12,591 nt of DNA. Source: Bacteroidota bacterium. Lineage in GTDB: Bacteria; Bacteroidota; Bacteroidia; Bacteroidales; Prolixibacteraceae. A program made the translations under genes and the position numbers. The notes beneath the pieces were generated by a model. It saw nothing but the letters and a program-made list of their open reading frames with translations, searched no databases and was not told the DNA's origin. Positions 7,269 to 12,591 of the stretch are shown here, in pieces. Position 1 is the first letter of the stretch. Each line of letters opens with the position of its first letter. The stretch is from NCBI GenBank assembly GCA_013203755.1, contig JABMPI010000805.1, positions 1-12,591 of the forward strand. Direction: 5' to 3'.

Positions 7269-9215
7269 ATGAGCTATCTAACATTTAACAAAGAGCATTT
7301 AATAAACCTGGAGTACTCTTTACACCAAGAGATTTTGAGGTCGAACCGAGCTGGCTCATACATAAATACTACATTAAGCGGTTGCAATACCCGAAAATAT
7401 CATGGGTTATTGGTTTGCCCAATTCAAAATTTTGGAGGCGAGAAACACGTTTTGCTTTCTTCGTTCGACGAAACCGTGATTCAAAATGACGCTGAATTTA
7501 ATTTAGGAATCCATCGTTACCAGGGAGGTAATTACTTCCCCAAAGGACACAAATATATTCGCGACATAAAATTCGATAAAGTTCCAAAAACTACGTATCG
7601 GGTGGGAGGAGTTGTTCTCACAAAAGAGCGAATTCTAGTTGAAAAGGAGGAACAGGTTTTAATTCGATATACATTGGAAGAGGCAAAGTCGCCAACTATT
7701 TTGCGGTTCAAACCCTTTTTAGCATTCCGAAATATTCATTCATTGAGTAAAGCAAATATGTTTGCCAACTCGAAATATAAACCTGCAAAAAATGGTGTGA
7801 GCATTAAAATGTATGACAAATTTCCCGATTTGTTTATGCAGTTTAACAAAAAAGCAGAATTTATACCTGCTCCCGATTGGTATTACAACATCGAATATTT
7901 AAAAGAGTTAAATCGGGGATACGATTATTTGGAAGATTTGCTGGTTCCTGGTTATTTCGAGGTTCCCATAAAAAAAGGAGAAACCATAATTTTTGCTGCC
8001 GGAACAAGCGAAACCAAACCAATTTCGTTAAAACAAAGATTTACTAAAGAGATTAAAAAACGTGGTACCCACATAACTTTTACCAGTTCGTTAAATAATG
8101 CCGCTGCACAATTTATTATGCACAAAAATGGTGATACCGATATTGTTGCCGGTTTTCCATGGTACAGCAGTATTACCAGGCAAACTTTCATTTCGCTTCC
8201 AGGAATTTATAGTGCTCAAAATAATTTAAGAGATTTCAAAAATATTTTAGACACTTATGTAAAGCATTTGGAGAATGGCTTTTTCCCCGATAATATTCAT
8301 TCAAAAAACAAACAATTTAATTCAGCCGACACTTCGCTTTGGTTTATTTGGGTCATTCAACACTATTTTAAATACCATCAAAAGCCCAAAGAAATTTGGA
8401 AAAATTATGGGGGTGCGATTAAAGAAATTCTTGAGGCTCTAAAAAATTCAACCTCAAAATATATTGGCACTACAAACGAAGGATTAATTTTTGCTAAAAA
8501 AGACAGAATTCCACTTACCTGGATGAATTCGCATACAAATAACAATGCAATAGTTACACGTGCAGGAATTCCGGTAGAAATTAACGCACTTTGGTTTAAC
8601 TCCATCTGTTTTGCACTGGATCTTGCCGATATGGTGGGCGACAATGAATTTATTAGCGAATGGAAAGAAATGGTAAAAAAGGTGGGTGTTGCATTTAATA
8701 AAACCTTTTGGAACGAAGGCCACGATCATTTAGCCGACGTGGTTAATAATGGAATTCCAGATTGGTCGGTTCGCCCAAATATGGTAATTGCAACTGCACT
8801 CGACTACTCGCCACTTTCGAAAGAACAGCAAAAAATGGTATTAAGTGTGGCAAAGAAAACGCTTTTAACTAAACGTGGATTGCGTACACTTTCGCCCGAC
8901 CATATTAGATACAATGGAGTAATTGAAGGTGGACCGGAAAAACGCGAAGCGGCAGCGCATCTGGGAACAGTTTATCCGTGGTTAATTCAGTTTTTTGTGG
9001 AAGGTTATTTGAAAATACATAAAAGAGGTGGACTCCCGTTTGTTACGCAGTTGATGGAAACTTTTGAAGAAGAGTTGTCAGAACACGCTATCGGGACCAT
9101 GTCGGAGATGTACAATGGTAATCCACCGCATCAGGCAAAAGGTGCAATTTCGCAAGCCTGGAATGTGGCCGGAGTAATCTATGCCACCCAGTTGGTTCAA
9201 AACTATAAGGAATAG
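7269..9215 (+). CDS. Amylo-alpha-1,6-glucosidase / glycogen debranching enzyme (GDE-type, GH133-like)
   Basis: Predicted to hydrolyse alpha-1,6-linked glucose stubs of glycogen in the cytoplasm. The 648-aa protein has an N-terminal bacterial GDE domain (about 1-260: LRSNRAGSY, CNTRKYHGLL, VLLSSFDETV, then LRFKPFLAFR) and a C-terminal (alpha/alpha)6 GDE_C domain (about 275-645: SADTSLWFIWVIQHY, PVEINALWFNS, HLGTVYPWLIQFFVEGYL, SEMYNGNPPHQAKG, then AISQAWNVAGVIY). Glu613 in the SEMYNG block is a likely catalytic carboxylate. Odd points: where many homologues have a GRDT/ARD-type motif, this protein reads SITRQTFISLPG (301-312), without the aspartate, and the TWMD-type block is TWMN (417-420). 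The second may be a lineage norm. The start ATG at 7269 gives the MSYLTFNKEHLINLE N-terminus usual for the group. A 78-base gap after the GSCFA gene shows no promoter match, so it is probably in the same transcript. Confidence 0.92.
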   Translation: MSYLTFNKEHLINLEYSLHQEILRSNRAGSYINTTLSGCNTRKYHGLLVCPIQNFGGEKHVLLSSFDETVIQNDAEFNLGIHRYQGGNYFPKGHKYIRDIKFDKVPKTTYRVGGVVLTKERILVEKEEQVLIRYTLEEAKSPTILRFKPFLAFRNIHSLSKANMFANSKYKPAKNGVSIKMYDKFPDLFMQFNKKAEFIPAPDWYYNIEYLKELNRGYDYLEDLLVPGYFEVPIKKGETIIFAAGTSETKPISLKQRFTKEIKKRGTHITFTSSLNNAAAQFIMHKNGDTDIVAGFPWYSSITRQTFISLPGIYSAQNNLRDFKNILDTYVKHLENGFFPDNIHSKNKQFNSADTSLWFIWVIQHYFKYHQKPKEIWKNYGGAIKEILEALKNSTSKYIGTTNEGLIFAKKDRIPLTWMNSHTNNNAIVTRAGIPVEINALWFNSICFALDLADMVGDNEFISEWKEMVKKVGVAFNKTFWNEGHDHLADVVNNGIPDWSVRPNMVIATALDYSPLSKEQQKMVLSVAKKTLLTKRGLRTLSPDHIRYNGVIEGGPEKREAAAHLGTVYPWLIQFFVEGYLKIHKRGGLPFVTQLMETFEEELSEHAIGTMSEMYNGNPPHQAKGAISQAWNVAGVIYATQLVQNYKE

Positions 9216-9308
9216 AGTTATTATTAAGAAATAAGCAAAACAAAAATAATAAAACACAGTATAATATTTAAGTTGCAGTCTTTGTGTTTTGATTCTAATT
9301 TTATATAA

Positions 9309-10598
9309 ATGAAGGTTTTAATGTTTGGGTGGGAATTTCCACCACATATTTCCGGGGGTTTGGGAACAGCATGTTATGGTTTAACAAAAGGGCTGGCCGA
9401 ATTAAATAACATGGATGTAATTTTTGTGGTTCCAAAAGCTTTTGGTGATGAAGACCACTCTGGAATGGAATTAATTGGAGCCAATACTGTTTCTATTTTG
9501 AAAAAGGAAATTCAATTCGAAAACATTCAGAAAAAATTAGAATATTACGAAATTGATTCTCAGATAATTCCTTATGTTGGAGAAGATGAATTCTGGGAAT
9601 TGAAAAGTGGAAAGTATTCAAAAAAGTTGCGATTTATTAAAACTGACGAGGGCTTAAAAGTAGATTTTAGCGGAGAATATGGAGCCAACCTTTTACAAGA
9701 AATTCGGAATTACTCGATTGTTTCTGAACTAATTTCCCGCAACACCACTTTCGACATTATTCATGCCCACGACTGGCTTGCATACCCTGCAGGAATTGCA
9801 GCCAAAAAAATATCTGGGAAGCCCCTGGTAATTCATGTTCATGCCACCGAATTTGACAGAAGTGGAGGCGAGGTAAATCCGAAAGTTTATGCCATTGAAC
9901 GCGAAGGAATGGAAATGGCTGATAAAATTATTGCCGTAAGCAACTTCACAAAAAAGATAATTGTTGAAAAATACGACATTTCGCCCGATAAAATAACAAC
10001 AGTTTACAATGCTGTTGAACCCGTTTCAAACAAAGAATCTACCATTACTAGAAAAGGAACAAACGAAAAAGTAGTGACATTTCTGGGGCGTATTACCATG
10101 CAAAAAGGGCCGGAATATTTTATTGAGGCAGCCAATTTGGTTCTCAAGAAAATGGATAAAGTTAAGTTTGTTATGGCGGGTAGCGGAGACATGATGAACG
10201 CAATGATTGTTAGAACCGCAGAGTTGGGAATTTCGGATCACTTTTATTTTACCGGGTTTTTAAAAGGAAACGACGTGCAGGAAATGTTTAATTTAACCGA
10301 TGTTTTTGTTATGCCGTCGGTTTCGGAGCCTTTTGGAATTGTGCCGTTAGAAGCCATGCAATCTAAAGTTCCGGTAATAATTTCCAATCAATCGGGTGTT
10401 TCCGAAATTTTAGAACACGCCATTAAAATCGATTTTTGGGATACTTACGCAATGGCAGATGCCATTTATGGACTACTGAATTACCCAGCCCTTTCTGAAC
10501 TTTTTAAGGAAGAGGGAAAAATAGAAGTCGATAATCTGAAGTGGGTGAATTCAGCAAAAAAAGTTTGTGAAGTTTATGAATCAGCTTTAAAAATTTGA
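9309..10598 (+). CDS. Glycosyltransferase family 4 protein, glycogen synthase-like
   Basis: A GT-B fold retaining glycosyltransferase of 429 aa, likely the alpha-glucan elongating enzyme of the cluster. The N-terminal Rossmann domain opens with MKVLMFGWEFPPHISGGLG, whose GGLG loop (16-19) is the glycogen/starch synthase-type donor-binding signature. It then has HAHDWLAYPAG (152-162) and VIHVHATEF (174-182). The C-terminal domain has FLGRITMQKGPE (258-269) with Arg261 and Lys266 for donor phosphates, MAGSGD (289-294), and the E-x7-E motif in SEPFGIVPLE (Glu340 and Glu348). At 429 aa it is shorter than classical GT5 GlgA (about 480) and the C-terminal half is GT4-like. Whether it uses ADP- or UDP-glucose cannot be read from sequence; no glgC is in view. 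The gap before it is 93 bases with no clear promoter. Confidence 0.9.
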   Translation: MKVLMFGWEFPPHISGGLGTACYGLTKGLAELNNMDVIFVVPKAFGDEDHSGMELIGANTVSILKKEIQFENIQKKLEYYEIDSQIIPYVGEDEFWELKSGKYSKKLRFIKTDEGLKVDFSGEYGANLLQEIRNYSIVSELISRNTTFDIIHAHDWLAYPAGIAAKKISGKPLVIHVHATEFDRSGGEVNPKVYAIEREGMEMADKIIAVSNFTKKIIVEKYDISPDKITTVYNAVEPVSNKESTITRKGTNEKVVTFLGRITMQKGPEYFIEAANLVLKKMDKVKFVMAGSGDMMNAMIVRTAELGISDHFYFTGFLKGNDVQEMFNLTDVFVMPSVSEPFGIVPLEAMQSKVPVIISNQSGVSEILEHAIKIDFWDTYAMADAIYGLLNYPALSELFKEEGKIEVDNLKWVNSAKKVCEVYESALKI

Positions 10599-10761
10599 CA
10601 GCTTGTTCGATTTTCAGATAAAAGATCTATGACAAGAATTTTACGTACAATTAAATATTTAACTCTAAAAAATGGAACTTGCATGATAAATTTTGACAAT
10701 CATAAGGATGATTATTTCTTCAATCCTATGTCTTTTTATCTTGAGTCTAATTCTTAAACAT

Positions 10762-12060
10762 ATGAAGTCAGTTTGTTTATTTTTTCAGGTACACCAGCCC
10801 TTTCGGCATCGCCGGTATCGTTTTTTCGACATTGGCAACGATCATTATTATTACGATGATTATGCCAACGAAACGATTATGCAAAAAATAGCAGAACAAA
10901 GCTATTTACCAACAAATAAAATATTACTCAAATTAGTAGACCAACTGGAAGGGAAATTTAAAGTTGCCTTTTCGATTACAGGACTAGCGTTGGAACAATT
11001 TGCTCTGTATTCGCCCGAGGTAATCAAATCGTTTCAGGAACTGGCAAAAACAGGTTGTGTTGAATTTTTGGCAGAAACGTACTCGCATTCACTGGCATCG
11101 TTAAAAGACAAAGCTATTTTCGAAAACCAGGTAAAACTGCACGAACAAAAAATTATTGAACTTTTTGGTCAAAAACCACGTGTTTTCAGAAATACGGAAA
11201 TGATATATTCAGATGAAATAGGCGAGCAAATTGCAGAAATGGGTTACAGTGCCATATTAACCGAAGGTGCGAAACACGTGCTGGGCTGGAAAAGTCCCAA
11301 CTTCCTTTATGCAAATTCCATAAATCCACGCTTAAAAGTTTTAATGCGAAACTTCAAATTAAGCGACGACATTACTTTTCGATTTTCAAATACAAACTGG
11401 GCTGATTATCCATTAACTACTGAAAAATTTATGGGCTGGCTTGAAGGAATGAAAGAGAATGAAGAAGTAGCGAACCTATTTCTAAGTTACGAATCGTTTG
11501 GAGAGCGGCAGTCAAAAGAGACTGGTATTTTCGATTTTTTGGAAACGTTACCAAAAGCGATTGTGGAAAATCCAAAATTAAAATTTGCAACGCCTACCGA
11601 AGTTGCAGAGCAATTGCAACCCATTTCGGTGGTTAGCGTGCCCCACCCCATTTCGTGGGCCGACGAAGAACGGGATTTAACCGCCTGGCTGGGAAATAAA
11701 ATGCAAAAAGAGGCATTTGAAAAGTTGTACGATTTGAGACATCGCATGGCAAAATGTACTGATACCAATTTAAATAAAGATTGGAATTACCTTCAAGTTA
11801 GCGACCATTTCTACTACATGTCTACCAAATATTTTTCCGATGGAGAGGTGCACAGCTCGTTTAATCCATTCGATTCACCCTACGAAGCTTTTATTAATTA
11901 CATGAATGTTTTAAGTGATTTTAAAATTCGATTAAACTCGTTTGTTCCTGAAAATGAGACGGAAGCTGAAATTGCAGTACTTCACAAAATAATTGAAGAA
12001 AAAGAAGACAAAATCAGAAAGATGGAAGCAGATTTAATTCGATTGCAAAAAAGCAATTAA
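10762..12060 (+). CDS. GH57 alpha-amylase-like protein with altered catalytic acid position
   Basis: Glycoside hydrolase family 57 protein of 432 aa, the usual third partner of the Bacteroidota debranching enzyme/glycosyltransferase/GH57 set. From ATG 10762: region 1 is QVHQP (9-13), the RYRFFDIGNDHYYYDDYANE stretch (18-37) is typical of this subgroup, region 2 is ETYSHS (105-110), region 3 is FRNTEMIYS with the expected nucleophile Glu146, and region 4 is LSYESFGERQ (241-250). In active relatives region 4 begins with an aspartate (as in DYETFGEH) that acts as general acid; here it is Ser242. The protein may therefore be inactive, binding or regulatory. The C-terminus (about 400-430) is a charged likely coiled coil. 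The frame is open upstream to TTG 10693 and ATG 10708, adding a hydrophobic stretch, but the conserved N-terminus begins at MKSVCLFFQVHQP. The 163-base upstream gap has no clear promoter. Confidence 0.9.
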   Translation: MKSVCLFFQVHQPFRHRRYRFFDIGNDHYYYDDYANETIMQKIAEQSYLPTNKILLKLVDQLEGKFKVAFSITGLALEQFALYSPEVIKSFQELAKTGCVEFLAETYSHSLASLKDKAIFENQVKLHEQKIIELFGQKPRVFRNTEMIYSDEIGEQIAEMGYSAILTEGAKHVLGWKSPNFLYANSINPRLKVLMRNFKLSDDITFRFSNTNWADYPLTTEKFMGWLEGMKENEEVANLFLSYESFGERQSKETGIFDFLETLPKAIVENPKLKFATPTEVAEQLQPISVVSVPHPISWADEERDLTAWLGNKMQKEAFEKLYDLRHRMAKCTDTNLNKDWNYLQVSDHFYYMSTKYFSDGEVHSSFNPFDSPYEAFINYMNVLSDFKIRLNSFVPENETEAEIAVLHKIIEEKEDKIRKMEADLIRLQKSN

Positions 12061-12133
12061 AAAAATATACCAACCATAAACAACTTCCCCCGTTTTTTAG
12101 TTATTGTTATTTCAACAACAAATTGTTACTCAA

Positions 12134-12167
12134 TTTGTATTGATTATGAGTATTAAATGTACTTTTG
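12134..12167 (+). promoter_or_regulatory. Candidate Bacteroidota promoter for the phosphorylase gene
   Basis: TTTG at 12134-12137 and TACTTTTG at 12160-12167 match the Bacteroidota -33 (TTTG) and -7 (TAnnTTTG) consensus, separated by 22 bases, close to normal spacing. Transcription would start around 12172-12176, leaving a leader of about 45 bases before the ATG at 12220. The same octamer occurs on the minus strand before the PLP enzyme. This suggests the phosphorylase can be transcribed independently of the upstream cluster. Confidence 0.55.
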
Positions 12168-12168
12168 C

Positions 12169-12186
12169 AGCTCTTTTTCTAGAGCT
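12169..12186. repeat. Short inverted repeat at predicted transcription start
   Basis: AGCTCT at 12169-12174 and AGAGCT at 12181-12186 are perfect inverted arms around TTTTCT. It overlaps the predicted start region of the phosphorylase promoter, so it could be an operator half-site pair or a small 5' leader hairpin. A 6-bp palindrome can occur by chance. Confidence 0.3.
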
Positions 12187-12219
12187 AAAATTTGGATTAA
12201 AGAAAAGAAATACGACAAA

Positions 12220-12591
12220 ATGGAATCAAAGAAAGTAAGATTTATACACCCCCCGGTTGTGGAAGAACCGGTTTGGAAAAAGATAATAGTAGAAACTAAT
12301 CTTCCAGAAAGCTTAAGCCCGCTGCGTATTATATCTAAAAACCTTTGGTGGGTTTGGAATACTGAAGCAAGGGACTTATTTGAATATATTGATGCTGAGA
12401 TTTGGGAAAAATGTGAACACAACCCGGTTGTTCTTTTAGAAAAAGTTAGCTACAAACGGTTCAAACAATTAAAACGCGATGAGCTGTTTATTGCAAAAAT
12501 GAACCACGTTAACCAACTTCTTACCGCATATTTAGAAGAGAGAAGCAATTTAGAAGGCCCCGAAATTGCCTATTTCAGTATGGAATATGGT
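12220..12591 (+). CDS. glgP: Alpha-glucan (glycogen/starch) phosphorylase, N-terminal part
   Basis: First 124 codons of a gene that runs past the window end. It would release glucose-1-phosphate from alpha-1,4-glucan chains in the cytoplasm. The N-terminus carries the DUF3417-type segment found before the catalytic domain in bacterial 'alpha-glucan family phosphorylases': SKNLWWVWNTEARDLFEYID (39-58), IWEKCEHNPVVLLEKV (61-76), and then GPEIAYFSMEYG (113-124), which matches the AYFSMEfG motif opening the phosphorylase core. The start is the ATG at 12220, preceded by an A/G-rich AAAGAAAAG. The gap to the GH57 stop is 159 bases and contains a promoter match. The catalytic PLP lysine region lies outside the window, so activity cannot be judged here. 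Confidence 0.88.
   Translation, partial: MESKKVRFIHPPVVEEPVWKKIIVETNLPESLSPLRIISKNLWWVWNTEARDLFEYIDAEIWEKCEHNPVVLLEKVSYKRFKQLKRDELFIAKMNHVNQLLTAYLEERSNLEGPEIAYFSMEYG

Noticed and set aside
10693..10761. Hydrophobic in-frame stretch before the GH57 start that could be a signal or membrane anchor.
   Set aside because: The GH57 subgroup N-terminus begins at the ATG at 10762, partner enzymes are cytoplasmic, and the AT-rich region easily gives Ile/Leu codons. Not excluded entirely.
1..12591. tRNA, rRNA, CRISPR array or transposase gene.
   Set aside because: No cloverleaf-like segment, spaced direct repeats or transposase motifs were seen on either strand by reading.

Overview
The window looks like chromosomal DNA of a Bacteroidota species, most likely a Marinilabiliales/Prolixibacteraceae-type relative (an inference from protein character, not a database result). 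Base composition is AT-rich. Two candidate promoters carry the Bacteroidota -7 octamer TAnnTTTG, and most starts lack a strong Shine-Dalgarno. The gene families are typical of the phylum: a plug-domain/carboxypeptidase-regulatory-like surface protein, a PCMD-type domain, a GSCFA protein, and a glycogen cluster built from GDE, GT and GH57 genes.

Layout. (1) 1-1688, plus strand: C-terminal part of a large TonB-plug/MG2-type protein fused to a carboxypeptidase-regulatory-like domain; its 5' end is unresolved because an in-frame stop lies at 15-17. (2) 1689-1918: intergenic region between convergent genes, with a strong imperfect hairpin. (3) 1919-3151, minus strand: a PLP-dependent Cys/Met-metabolism (MetY/MetB-like) enzyme with a candidate promoter just upstream. 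(4) 3344-3821, plus strand: a 5'-truncated remnant of a PCMD-like domain gene split over three frames, with both shifts at homopolymer runs. (5) 3857-3934: a compact set of nested hairpins, possibly an interspersed repeat. (6) 4155 to the window end, plus strand: a glycogen/alpha-glucan cluster of branching enzyme glgB, GSCFA protein, amylo-alpha-1,6-glucosidase-type debranching enzyme, GT4/GT5-like glycosyltransferase, GH57 alpha-amylase-like protein, and the first 124 codons of an alpha-glucan phosphorylase with its own candidate promoter.

How the genes fit together. The glycosyltransferase would elongate alpha-1,4-glucan and GlgB would add alpha-1,6 branches. The phosphorylase would shorten the chains to glucose-1-phosphate, and the debranching enzyme and GH57 protein would deal with branch stubs or maltodextrins. 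None of these proteins shows a signal peptide from its chosen start, so this is probably cytoplasmic storage-glucan metabolism. No ADP-glucose pyrophosphorylase is visible.

Points most worth a second look: the GH57 protein has serine where the catalytic acid of region 4 is expected; the debranching enzyme departs from the usual GRD-type motif; a GSCFA gene of unknown function directly abuts glgB; and the PCMD remnant carries two homopolymer frameshifts. I did not find an unmistakable new defence or mobile system in this window.
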